DNA of 64,000 nucleotides. Origin: Erythrophleum ivorense. Its lineage: Eukaryota; Streptophyta; Magnoliopsida; Fabales; Fabaceae. Each line of letters opens with the position of its first letter. The first letter of the stretch is position 1. The stretch spans positions 35,127,784-35,191,783 of the forward strand of contig JAIUCV010000005.1 of assembly GCA_026724425.1 (NCBI GenBank), written 5' to 3'. Below the pieces are notes generated by a model, which made no database searches, was not told the DNA's origin, and worked only from the letters and a program-made list of their open reading frames with translations. Position numbers and translations under genes: made by a program. Of the stretch, positions 1-11,287 are shown piece by piece.

Positions 1-2094
1 AATGTTTAAGGAAGATGTATAGCTTTAGAAATGATTCTATGAACCTAATTGACTTCCATAAATTTTGTTTAGGCCAAGAGAAACCAATCTCACACCTAAA
101 TTTGAGGAGAAAAGTGTGTGGTTGCAACCAAGGTAGCTCACTCCTCCTTCTCTCATGCATGAATGTATGCTTGGCTTGTCTTTAAATGTGTGTATGTGTA
201 TTTTAAGCTATGAGAACTGTTCTAGCATGAGCTCTTATTCCATGGTACCATGATGATGCATTATGTTTTCAAATGATATTTATTATATTTTTTTGGGTTT
301 GCTTGAGTGTGGAAAGGCCAAGAACTCTTAGCCATAATGAGGATGAGCCAAAAACCTTTAGAAATAGTTGAGACAAAGCAAAGTGTCTCCCAAGAGTGAG
401 GTTGAACTAAAAACCTCCTTAAAAAAATAGGTGAGGCAAGTCCAAAATCCATGAGTGAATGGGTGAGGCTAATCCACTTACTTATCAAGCCTATGGATGC
501 TTTATATGACTTACTCACATGCCAAGATTGCTTTTTGAATGTTTATGTCATCCATCATGCTCATGCATGCATTTTTAAGAGTTGTTTTGCATCTTTTATG
601 TATGATTGAAAGGGAGATGAGCTATTAGGATTCTTTAAATCTCATTCCCTTCTCTCCAATATTCTAACATGCTAGGTGGACCAAGTGGACAAGGTAATAA
701 GAGCCAACAACTTGGAAGATAAGAGATTGACAACAATTTGCATAGATTTTGCTTCTTTATGGCCATATGAGTGGCAAATATTGTAATCTATTATTGTATA
801 TGTCTTATGACCTTATGAACATGTGTAATTATGCTAATGTATTATGTACAAATGAGAATTTATGTCATGTGAATGTTACAATGCAAATTGGGTATGGAAT
901 GGCAAGACTAGCATTATGTAAACTTGTGTATGGCATGGGGTGATAGTATGAGTTTCTAAATTTTGGGTTTATGCACCTTTGAGACAAGTTTAGAATGTCA
1001 TTTTAGTGCAATCCCACATGCTCAAGTGGCCACACAATCTTTGAAAGAAAAATTGGACACTTTGATACTAGTTGAGACTATAAAATGACCAAATCAGAAC
1101 CCTATGGCACAAATTGACCAAAGGGATGAATCTTCTCATAAAATTTGGCAAACATGTAGAACTCATTGAGAGATTTTTGGGAAGATAAAGTGTAAAAAAA
1201 ATTATAGTTCTACAGAATTAATTATGAATTTTCAAATTTGGAATTTTTCTGTTGTTCTGGTGCATGTACTATTCATATGGTCATTTTTGTGTTTTGTGTT
1301 ATCTGAGGGCCAAATGGTGTCCAATGCTTGTAAACCTCTATATGAATAAATTAGAGGTTATAAGCTTTTTGTGGCCACCAAGATCACCTCATTTGGAGCT
1401 CTGATCAGAGAGTTATGAATTTTTGAAGTTTAATGTTAGTACCAGTAGCACCACTTGACCTCCTATATTGTTCCATCATAATTCAATTTCTAAATGAACT
1501 TGGCGTGGTTTGGAGATATTGTTCCCTTAGAGTTAACATCTGTAGATTCTCAGATTAACCAAATTTGTATGATTTGGATTTTTCTAGAATTAGTTATGAA
1601 TTTTTAAAATTTATGATAGTAACATGTGATAGTAGCCCAGATAGCTAAGACCTTAGGTGCTTTTCAAATGTCAAATGTCTTATATTTGATATCTGATGAC
1701 TTGAAACTATTTGTAGCATAAAGTAGACATCTGTAGATTTCTAGAATGTTAAAGAATGTATAAATTCTATTTTTCTAGAATTAGTTATGATTTTTCAAAG
1801 TTTGTGAAAGAATAAAATTCTGGCCTAGGTTACACTATGGTATTTTATGTGTTTCTTACACTTGCACTAGTTTTAGGCCACTTTTGGTGATGGAATTAAG
1901 TTGCATCTATGTAATTAAATATGAGAATGTCATATATGAGCTCACATAGTCCACGAGACACTGAATGAAAAATTCATATGCTACGTGATACAAAAATACT
2001 TATTATTTCAATGTCACTTTTCTTGCTTCTTTATGAAATACATGATGTGAGACATGGAGATAGCATGAGGTAAGCTAGAAAGTTATGGGGTACA
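1..2094 (+). mobile_element. 5' LTR (partial) of a Tekay-type Ty3/gypsy element
   Basis: This stretch aligns throughout with 7931-10051. Both begin with the same run ending GGAAGATGTATAGC and both end in a TATGGNGTNACA-like terminus, here at 2094, directly before a primer-binding site. The first kilobase of the LTR lies left of the window. The two copies differ by many substitutions (by eye about one in ten over the last 155 bp) and by a short block near 8013-8050 that is missing here, so the insertion is not recent. Bases 300-480 hold degenerate copies of the roughly 31-bp GGTGAGGC..CCAAAA unit seen better in other family members. The short ORFs at 261-518 (minus strand) and 749-943 are not genes. 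No coding function is expected. Confidence 0.92.
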
Positions 2095-2099
2095 TTTAT

Positions 2100-2113
2100 T
2101 GGTATCAGAGAAA
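2100..2113 (+). other. Primer-binding site, tRNA-iMet type
   Basis: TGGTATCAGAG starts five bases after the LTR end. It is the complement of the 3' end of plant initiator tRNA-Met (ending CTCTGATACCA), the usual minus-strand primer of Tekay/Del chromoviruses. This fixes the 5' LTR boundary and the plus orientation of the element. Confidence 0.88.
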
Positions 2114-2256
2114 GGTTCAGGCTCTTGATGTGGGTTGTAGCTTGTGTTTATGAGTTGCCTAGATGTGTATATGAGCTTGTTGTGGATGAATTGAGTGTGT
2201 GATGGTTGTAAAATTGTTCCCTTAGATGCTAAAGTTTGTTATGATATTTCAAAGCT

Positions 2257-3480
2257 ATGGTGAACACTAGGAGAGATCAACCCTCTAGAAAGGCTCGTGC
2301 AGATGATAGAGCCGAGCCCAGTGATGTAGTAGTTAGAGCTTTACAGGCTATTATTGCTCACCTGGATTAGCAGCAGGCTATGATCATGTAGTTACATGAA
2401 TGACTTACTAAGAGAGATAGCTAAGGCCTTACACCTCCTCCTCCACAACCACCTCACTACTCAAATCATCCTAAGCATTCAGGGGTGACTCACCTAGATC
2501 CGCAACCACACTTACAGATGGTTGCCCCTATTCCATTAGCTCAAACACTTCCAGCCCAGGAGCAGCCCTCTACCAAAAAGATTATTACTCAGTTTATAAA
2601 GTTCGAGCCTTTCACCTTTTATGGTGAGATGAACTTAGAAAAAGCCAAGGCCTGGATTATGCAGTTAGAGAAAATATTTGAGGTGATAGAGTGCACGTCT
2701 AAGCAGAAAGACAAGATGGCTATTTTTCAGCTACAGATAAAGGCAGATTATTGGTGGAAGGGCACCAAGCCTATTCTGAGGGCGAAAAACCTCCCGATTA
2801 CATGGGAGGCATTCTTCCAAGCTTTTTATGAGAAATACTTCCTTAACTTAGTCAGAGATGAGAAGGAGTCAGAGTTTATACTTCTGAGACAGACAGAGGG
2901 GATGTCCGTGGATCAGTAAGTGGCTAAATTTGTAGAGTTCTCTAGTTATTCCTCGTATTTATAGAGGCATGATGATGAATGTAGGAGAGCAGAAAAATTA
3001 GAGAAAGGTTTGCTTTATGAGATCAGAGATAGGGTAATTCCACAGGGAATTAGGAACTTCAATACCCTAGCAAAGATATGCAAAGTAACGGAGGTGAACC
3101 TTAAAACTATGCAGCCTTCCTTAAGTGCCAGACCATCCCTCCCTAAGCCCAAAAGACCTAGAGAGGAACTACAGGCCACAGCTATTAGTAAGAAAGGTGA
3201 TAGGAGCCAATGGAATAAGAGAGGAAAGAAAAGAAGAACTCAGCCTAGCAAAAGCAGTGCTGCACCCACAGTATGTCCCTATTGTGGCAAGAATCATGGA
3301 ACCAGACCATACTACGCAGGCAGAACGTATGTTTCCAGTGTGGTAGGGCAAGACACATGGCTAGGAACTGTACATAGGGTCCTCCACAGTTCGTGCAATA
3401 GGGGGAGATGGCTCCTGCTCCTAGACCTCAGACCTAGGGTAGAGTCTTTACCCTATCACAGCAGGAGGCTAGCCAGTCCC
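2257..3480 (+). pseudogene. Decayed gag of Tekay-type element (capsid and zinc knuckles)
   Basis: Gag packages element RNA into virus-like particles. The frame starts with ATG at 2257 (MVNTRR..., a typical start in this group). It is broken by stops at 2368, 2389, 2401, 2422, 2917 and 2962, all explained by C-to-T in CAA, CAG or CGA codons. The longest open piece (2485-2919) carries the retrotransposon gag domain (FEPFTFYGEMN..., then DYWWKG and WEAFFQAFYEKYF). A second piece (3010-3480) ends in a basic region. Near 3270-3320 a first zinc-ligand cluster CPYCGKNHG is followed by Y where C is expected. A shifted frame at 3330-3371 then reads a proper CX2CX4HX4C knuckle (CFQCGRARHMARNC). One frameshift near 3320 therefore separates them. 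Non-functional. Confidence 0.9.
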
Positions 3481-3483
3481 TAA

Positions 3484-3890
3484 GTCTAATTAAAGGTACT
3501 ATTAGGATAAATGATTTTTCTGTAACTACTTTATTTGATTCAGGTGTTAACCATTCTTTCATATCATATGACTGTGTTAGGAGGTTGGGTCTGAGTATTC
3601 ATACACTACCATATGACTTGCATGTATCTAGCCCCATAGGAAACCGAGTCATTACCTCTTATGTTTGCTTAAATTGTATGGTCTAATTTAATCATTACCT
3701 TACCACTCTTGATTTGATTTGTATGCCCCTGATTGATATTGATTTAATTATTAGCATGAACTGGATGTCTATTAACAATACCACACTAGATTGTAGTCAC
3801 AGATGTATTATTTTACCTGAGTGTGGGACTGTGCCTAGTATAAGGACTGAGTTATCTGTCATGACCACCTTCCAAGCTGAGAGGTCTCTA
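3484..3890 (+). pseudogene. Decayed aspartic protease of the Tekay-type element
   Basis: The region reads in the same frame as the downstream reverse transcriptase. The active-site segment at 3531-3557 reads LFDSGVNHSFIS. The family normally has DTG or DSG followed by A-T/S-H, so the Ala is replaced by Val here. The downstream half shows [10 protein letters not shown], matching the conserved D-(V/I)-ILGMDWL segment with changed residues. A TAA stop at 3684 interrupts it. The protease would cut the Gag-Pol polyprotein, and this copy is dead. Confidence 0.8.
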
Positions 3891-4816
3891 GGGTATGGTT
3901 GTCAGGGATATTTAGTTTTCTTTTCAGTTCAGGCTAAGGTAGAAGAAGGTATAGATGAGATTCCAATAATGAGAGAGTTCACAGAGGTATTCCCTAGAGA
4001 GATTAGTAGACTACCCCCAGAGAGAGAGATCAAGTTTCCTATAGACATTGTACCTGGGGTAGGTCCAGTGTTTAAGGCCCCATACAGAATGGCTCCTACC
4101 AAGCTAGTTGAGCTTAAAAAGCATATAGAAGAGCTTTTACAAAAAGGTTTTATCAGACCCAGTGTCTCATCGTGGGGAGTTCCAATCTTATTCATAAAGA
4201 AGAAAGATAGGAGCCTTAAACTGTGTATAGACTACAAGGAACTCAATAAGATGACTATTAAGAATAAGTACCCTCTCCCTCGCATAGATGACCTCCTAGA
4301 CCAGTTAGTAGGAGCATCAGTATTCTCTAAGATAGACCTCAGGTCGGGATATCACCAGCTCAAAATAAAGGCTAAAGATATTCCCAAAACAGCATTTAAG
4401 ATTAGATACAGGCATTATGAGTTTTTAGTCATGCCTTTTGGTTTGACGAATGCACATACAATGTTTATGGATTACATGAATAGAGTATTCAGGCCATACT
4501 TAGACAGATTTGTAGTTATCTTCATAGATGAAATTCTCATCTACTTAAAAAGTAGAGAAGAACATGAGCAACATATGAGATTAGCCTTAGATACCCTGAG
4601 AGAGAGACAGATATATGCTAAAATTAGTAAATGTGAGTTTTGGCTCACTAAAGTTCAATTCCTAAGCCATGTGATCTCCCAGGCAGGGGTCATAGTAGAT
4701 CCCCATAAGGTAGAGGCAGTGTTACAGTGGGAGAGACCTAGGACAGTGATAGAGATCAGGAGCTTCCTAGGTTTAGCCAGCTATTATAGGAGGTTCATTC
4801 AGGGCTTTTCTTAGAT
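3891..4816 (+). pseudogene. Reverse transcriptase domain of Tekay-type element, catalytic residue changed
   Basis: This is the best preserved part of pol, in an open frame running 3714-4814. It begins with the linker [21 protein letters not shown]. Family RT motifs follow in order: [54 protein letters not shown], then [12 protein letters not shown]. The last should hold the catalytic FIDD or YVDD pair; the second Asp codon is GAA (4530-4532), giving FIDE. The end [17 protein letters not shown] matches the connection to RNase H. A stop follows at 4813-4815. RT copies element RNA to DNA; the Asp-to-Glu change should cripple it even without the upstream stops. Confidence 0.92.
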
Positions 4817-5289
4817 AGCGATGCCATTGACCTAGCTTACTAGAAAGAATATGCCATTTGTGTGGGATGAGAAATGTGAGAAGAGTTTTTAAGAGTTGAA
4901 GCACAAGTTAACCACAGCCCCAGTTTTAGTACTTTTTGACCCTAGAAAGTGATGCTTTTAAGAAAGGGTTAGGATGTGTGCTTATGCAAAAGACTAAATG
5001 TTAGCTTATGCTTCTAGATAGTTAAAACTTCATAAAGAAAATTATCCCACACACGACCTAGAGTTAGCCGCAGTGGTATTTGCTTTGAAAATATGGAGAC
5101 ACTATCTATATGAGGCAGCTATAGAAATTTATAGCGACCACAAGAGCCTTAAATATTTATTTAAACAAAAAGAGCTGAATATGAACAGCAGAGATGGTTA
5201 AAATTCTTGAAAGACTACAATTTCACATTGAAATACCATCCCAGTAAGGCTAATGTGGTAGTTGATGCCCTAAGTAAAAAGTCTTTTAC
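4817..5289 (+). pseudogene. Decayed RNase H domain of Tekay-type element
   Basis: Several reading frames are needed here. Recognisable pieces are PFVWDEKCEKSF, the run [19 protein letters not shown] at about 5058-5115, and [17 protein letters not shown] at about 5130-5180. In another frame there is the segment equivalent to the family's YHP-KANVVADALS end, at about 5230-5280. At least two frameshifts and several stops are present. The order RT-RH-IN is as expected for Ty3/gypsy. Confidence 0.82.
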
Positions 5290-6832
5290 ATGGCCTGTAT
5301 GATGATTAAAGAGCAGGAGTTAATTAGGAGATTCAAAGATATGAGTTTCTCATGTGAGGTGCATTTAGGAAAGTTATTAATAAGTGAAACCCGAATAGAA
5401 AATGACTTAAGGGACCAAATAAGAGAGGCCCAGCAAATAGATGATCATGTAAATAAGATTAGGTCTCAGATAACCCAGGGTAACATTTAAGAGTTCAATC
5501 TATCTAAGGATGACATAATGAGATATAGGTATAGGCTGTATGTGCCTAGAAATATAGAAATTAGAGAGAGAATATTGGATGAGGCACATAAGAGCAAGTA
5601 CACCATTCATCCAGGTAGTAATAAAATGTATCAAGACTTAAAGAAAATGTTCTGGTGGCCTAGAATGAAAGCAGATATAGTAGAGTATGTCTCCCAATAT
5701 TTAGTGTGTCAAAAAGTTAAAATATAGTACCAGAAAACTAACTGGACTTCAGCCTCTAGATATCCCATAATGAAAATGGGATAGTATAGCAATGAATTTT
5801 GTTATGGGTTTACCTAGGACATCATTGGGGCATGATGCAATATGGGCAATAGTGGATAGATTAACAAAGTCAGCACACTTTCTAGCCATGAAAGCCTCTT
5901 ATACCCTAGATAAATTAGCCCAGCTATACATCAGGGAGATAGTTAGATTACATGGTGTGCCTAGGAGCATAGTATCATATAGAGATCCCAGATTCACTTC
6001 GAATTTCAGGAGATCATTAAAGGATGCTCTAAGTACCAAGCTTAGATTTAGCACAGCCTATCACCCCCAGACAGATGGTCAGATGGAGATAACCATCCAA
6101 ACTCTAGAGGACATGTTAAGGGTGTATGTCTTAGAGATGAAAGGAAATTAGGATACATACTTGCCTCTAGTGGAGTTCACCTATAATAATAACTATCATG
6201 CAAGTATATAGATGGCACCGTATGAGGCACTATATGGGAGGAAGTGTAGGTCCCTGATGTGTTGGATTGAGCTAGGAGAGTGAAGCCTGATAGGCCCAAA
6301 ATTAGTGGACCAGACTTGTAGACAAATTAAAACCATCAGAAAGAAACTCCCGACAGCCCAGAGTAGATAAAAAAGTTACGCAGATAGACATAAATGGCGG
6401 TTAGAGTTTAAGATTGGAAACCATGTCTTCATTAAAGTGTCTCCAGTCACAGGGATAGGTTGGTTCATTAAAAGTAAAAAGTTTAGTCCAAAATACATAG
6501 GTCCATTCTAGATTCTCGATAAAGTAGGACCTGTGGCCTACAGACTAGCCCTTCCCCCATATCTAAGCCAAGTACATAATGTATTCCATGTATCCTAACT
6601 TAAAAAGTGCTAGCCTAACCCCTCGCATGTCATAAAATATGAGAATGTACAGTTATAGAATGATCTATCATATATAGTATCACTAGACCGGATCGTGGAT
6701 GTTGGACTCAAGCAGTTACAGAATAAGACTATACTGCTAGTAAAAGTGGTTTGGAAGGGGTTATCTCTCGAAGAAGCCACCTGAGAGCTAGAGGAAGAAA
6801 TAAGAAAGAAGCATCCAGAGCTCTTCTCATGA
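5290..6832 (+). pseudogene. Decayed integrase with GPF/Y-like region and C-terminal chromodomain
   Basis: Integrase inserts element DNA into the chromosome; the chromodomain steers insertion in chromoviruses. The zinc-binding N-terminus at 5518-5727 keeps both His (EAH..., IHPG) but reads YLVC where the family has CxxC. The core at 5792-6270 has IVDRLTKSAHF (first acidic residue at 5855), then SYRDPRFTS, where the second catalytic Asp has become Tyr (5978-5980), and TDGQMEI with the Glu kept (6086). The region KFSPKYIGPF..ILDKVG at about 6475-6530 is the GPF/Y module. A chromodomain-like tail at about 6680-6829 has LLVKVVWKGLSLEEAT, then a stop for Trp, then ELEEEIRKKHPELF. The tail identifies the Tekay/Del lineage. 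Multiple stops, mostly from CAG, CAA or TGG codons. Confidence 0.9.
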
Positions 6833-6867
6833 GGTATGATATCTAAATTTCAAAGATGAAATTTATT

Positions 6868-6882
6868 TAAAGGGGGCATAAT
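6868..6882 (+). other. Polypurine tract of the Tekay-type element
   Basis: The sequence TAAAGGGGGCATAAT lies directly before the TGTAATGTCC start of the 3' LTR. A G-rich tract in this position primes plus-strand DNA synthesis. The trailing CATAAT interrupts the purine run, so the exact primed end is uncertain. Confidence 0.7.
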
Positions 6883-9800
6883 TGTAATGTCCAATTTTTG
6901 TTAAACGACAAAAATAGATGTATTTTCAAAGCAAGTCCCACAAAATGAATTAGTTAAGGTCCCAAAAAATTTAAGTAGCATTCTAGACTTCTAAAAATGA
7001 GAATCCCAGGCTCAGACAGAAAGAAAAATAGAGTTAGAATGAAGAAACAAAATTGAATGAAAAACTTACGAAACGTAATAGCATTTTCATAATTTTAAGA
7101 AAATTTTGGAATTCATATAGGAGGGCTTTTTAAATAAAATTTTTGAGTTTTTTGGGGTTCTTAGAGGCCCTAAAAACCATAGGAAGCCCTAGGACAGTTA
7201 AAACCCCTCCAGTGAACGTTTTCCAAAAACGGTAGACTCAAAAATCAAGGGATTTTGCTATCTCTTCACTTAATCCTCCTCCTCCCTTGTCTAGTGAGTA
7301 TATCGACCTACATATGATCAGCCCTAGGGAGTTGAGTTTTTAACTAAATCAAGGGTGAATCTTAGAAATTTGAGGGAGAAGAATAAGTATTTACAAAGAA
7401 AACAACAAACTAACCATTAAATTTCAAGATAGCAAATCTATGGTTTCAAGTATTCGTTGCAAAATCTGATTTGATACCTTAATTCCTAGGCCTAAATAAG
7501 TGTTTGAATAAACTCCTAAGATCCCTAGAAGGCTCCCTATATGCATCTTCCATCAAGAAAACAAAGTATACTTTCATGGAGGCCAAATGCTTCATAGTCT
7601 TGCCCTAAAGGGGATGAGGTATCTAGGGATAGTTTTAATTTGTTCTAAGCCTATTTTTGAGTCATATATGATGAGTGAAGATGAGGGAAGTCTTGGAAAA
7701 AATTTAGAAACCATAAAAAGTGAGATGATCGTATATGTTTTATAATATGACCTAAAGAAGCAACATGTAGTTAGGCTTTTTGTTTTAATTGTGTGATAAC
7801 TCTAAGAGGCTTAAAATGAGTCAAGAATCATATATGAAAGGAAAGAATAGAGCTTAGAACTTATTTGATGGGTGTTACATCATTAAGTGCATTCTTGGAA
7901 CTATAAAGGGTTTATTAGACCAAGTTAGTTTTTAAGGAAGATGTATAGCTTTAGAAATGATTCCATAAACCTAATTGGCTTCCATAAATTGTATTTAGAC
8001 CAAGAGAAACCAATCCCACACCTTTATGTGTGTGAGGCCGAGGAAGAGAGAGCAAATTCAAGGAGAAAAGTGTGTGGTTGCAACTAAGGTAGCTCACTCT
8101 TCCTTCTCTCATGCATGAATGTATACTTGGCTTGTTTTTGAATGTGTGTATGTGTATTTTAATCTATGAAAAGTTTTCTAGCATGAGCTCTTATTCCATG
8201 GTACCATAATGATGCATTATATTTTCAAATGATGTTTATTATGTTTTCTTGGGTTTGCTTGAGTGTGGAGAAGCCAATAACTCTTAGCGATGGTGAGGAT
8301 GAGCCAAGAACCCTTAGAAATGGTTGAGAAAAGGAAAAGTGTCTCCCAAGAGTGAGGATGAGCTAAAACCTCCTTGAGAAAATGGGTAAGGAAAGTCCAA
8401 AATTCATGAGTGAATGGGTGAAGCTAATCCACTTATTTAGCAAGCCTATGGATGCTTTGTATCACTTACTCACATGCCAAGATTACTTCTTGAATGTTCA
8501 TGTCATCCATTATGCTCATGCATGCATTTTTAAGCCTTGTTTGTATCTTTTATATATGATTGAAAGGGAGATAAGCTATTGAGGTTCTTTGAATCTCATT
8601 CCCTCCTCTCCAATGTTCTAACATGCTAGGTGGACTAAGTGGACAAGGTAATGGGAGTCAACAACTTGGGAGATAAGAGATTGACAACAATTTGCATAGA
8701 TTTTGCTTCTTTATGGCCATATGAGTGGCAAATATTGTAATCTATTATTGTATATATCCTATGACCTTATAAACATATGTAATTATGCTAATGTATCATG
8801 TACAAATGAGAATTTATGTCATGTGAATGTTACAATGGAAATTGGGTAAGGAATGGCAAGACTAGCATTATGTAAACTTGTGTATGGCATGGGGTAAGAG
8901 TGTGAGGTTCTAAATTCTGGATTTGTGCACCTTTGAGACAAGTTTAGAATGTCATTTTAGTGCAATTCCATGTGCTCAAGTGGCCACACAAGCTTTGGAA
9001 GCAAAATTGGACACTTTGAAGCTAGTTGAGACTATAAAAATGACCAAACCAGAACCCTATAGCACAAACTAACCAAATGGATGAATCTTCTCCTAAAATT
9101 TGGCAAACATGTAGAAGTCCTTGAGATATTTTTGGAAAGCTAAAGTGCATAAAAATTAGAGCTCTATAGAATTAATTATGAATTTTTAAAGTTGGGATTT
9201 TTCTGCTATTCTAGTGCATGTACTGTTCATATGGTCAATTTTGTGTTCTATGTCATCTAAGGGCCAAATGATGTTCAATGCTTGTGAAATTATACAAGCA
9301 TAAACTAGAGGCTATAAGCTTTTTGTGGTAGCTAAAATCACCTCATTTGGAGCTCTGAGTAGAGAGTTATGAATTTTTGAAGTTTAACGTTAGTACCAAT
9401 GGCGCCACTTGAGCTCCTGTATTGTTCTGTCATAATTCAGTTCCTAAATGAACTTGGCATGGTCTGAAGATATTTTTTCTTTATATTTAACATCTATAGA
9501 TTCTCATATTGACCAAATTTTCATGATTTTAATTTTTCTAAAATTAGTTATGAATTTCTAAATTTTATGATAGTACCCTATGATAGTAACCCAGATAGCT
9601 GAGACCTTGGGTTCTTTTCAAATGTTAAACATCTTCTATTTGATTTCTCATTACTTGAAATATTTTTAAATAAAGTAGACATCTATAGCTTTCCAAATTG
9701 GTAAATAATGTATGATTTTGATTTTTCTAGAATTAGTTATGATTTTTCAAAGTTTGTGATGGAAAGCATGAAATTCTGGCTGAGGTTACACTATAGTATT

Positions 9801-10051
9801 TTATGTGTTTCTTGCACTTGCATGAGTTCTTGGCCACTTTTGGTGATGGAATTGAGTTGTATCTATGTAATTAAATATGAGAATGTAATACATGAGCTCA
9901 TATGATCCATAAGACACTAAATGAAAAATTCATACGCTACGTAACGCAAAAATACGCATTATTTCAATGTTACTTTCCTTGCTTCTTCATGAAATACATG
10001 ATGTGAGACATGGAGATAGCATGAGGTAAGGTAGAAAGTTATGGTGTTACA
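6883..10051 (+). mobile_element. 3' LTR (complete) of Tekay-type element, LTR family A
   Basis: This 3169-bp LTR begins TGTAATGTCC after the PPT and ends GTGTTACA. The part from 7931 matches the 5' LTR at 1-2094. Right of 10051 an unrelated Athila integrase frame begins, so the whole element sits inside an Athila copy. Its left target duplication is outside the window; the right one should be TTGTG (10052-10056). The short ORFs at 8382-8582 and 9708-9905 are fortuitous. Related LTRs recur at 11288, 16104, 23556 (minus), 29652, 35197 and 50315. Confidence 0.93.
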
Positions 10052-11287
10052 TTGTGCATAGTTTCTATCCATGGTATATAGACTTTGTGAATTATCTAGC
10101 TGCTTCTAAATTGCTTGTTGATTTAAATAAACATTAGTTGAATAAGTTTAGGAGTGAAGCTAGATATTATATTTGGGATGATCCATACTTGTGAAAACTA
10201 TATAGTGACTAAGTGATTAGACATTGTGTGACTGATATAGAGTTTGATTCTATCTTAAGATTCTATCACACACTTGCATGTGGAGGTCACTTCAGTCCAA
10301 AATGCACAGCTAAAAGGGTTGTAGATAGTGGATTATTTTGGCCTACCTTGTTTCGTAATGCCTATGATTTTTGCAAAAGATGCATTAGGTATCAACAAAT
10401 AAGAGGCATATTTAGGAGAAATGAAATGCCATAGTATCCTATTCTATTTTGTGAAATCTTTGATGTTTAGGGCATTGATTTTATGGGACCTTTTCCTATT
10501 TCTTTTGGCTTTATATATATTTTACTGGCTGTTAATTATGTTTTCGAAGTAGGTGAAAGCAAAGCCCATTAGGACCGATGATTCTTCTGTGGTTGTAAAG
10601 TTTGTTTGCTCTTATATTTTTTGAAGGTTTAGTATTCCCAAGGCCATTATTAGTGACCAAGGCACTCATTTTTGTAAAGAAAGTATGCAAAGCTTGCTTA
10701 GCAAGTATAGTGTTGTACATAAAGTGACTACTCTATATTACCCTCAAACAAATGCCCAAGCAGAGATTTCTAACCGGGAGGTGAAGCAAATTTTAGAAAA
10801 GACAACACAATCAAATGAGAAGGATTGAAACAAGAGGATAGATGCACTTTGGGCTTATAAGACTGCCTACAAGACTCTATTGGCATGTCACCCTATCGGC
10901 TAGTATTTAGGAAAGCTTGTCACTTATCAATGAAAGTGAGGCATAAAACTTATTTAGCTATGAAGAAATGCAATTTGGATTTAAATCAAGCAAGGTCTCA
11001 TTGAAAATTTCAACTCTAAGAGCTTAAAGAGATCCATTTGGAAGCTTATGATAATTCAAGGATCTATAAAGAAAAGACAAAGGCCTCCCATGATAAGATA
11101 ATTACAAGAAAGGAATTTGTGGTTAGAGAGAAAATTCTGCTTTATAAATCTCGCTTAAAGCTCATGCTAGGTAAGTTTCATTCTAAATAGGAAGGTCCTT
11201 ATATTGTTTCTCATGTTTATCCTTTTGGTGCAGTGAAACTATTGGATGAGTAGACTAGAGCTAAATTTAAAGTCAATAGACATAGGT
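10052..11287 (+). pseudogene. Athila-lineage integrase fragment (pol 3' end)
   Basis: The sequence enters pol without its start. It opens with PWYIDFVNYLA, the segment just before integrase in Athila elements. The zinc-binding module at 10213-10434 reads FYHTLACGGHF, then SGLFWPTLFRNAYDFCKRCIRYQQ, with the last Cys replaced by Tyr. The core follows in several frames: GIDFMGPFPISFG, then AVNYV, in which the first catalytic Asp is Asn (10534-10536). Further pieces are ISDQGTHFC and [13 protein letters not shown], then [16 protein letters not shown]. The C-terminal part reaches KVNRHR, where a solo LTR interrupts it at 11288; the frame resumes at 14903. Many stops and frameshifts. The 5' part of this Athila element lies left of the window, beyond the Tekay insertion. 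Confidence 0.88.
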
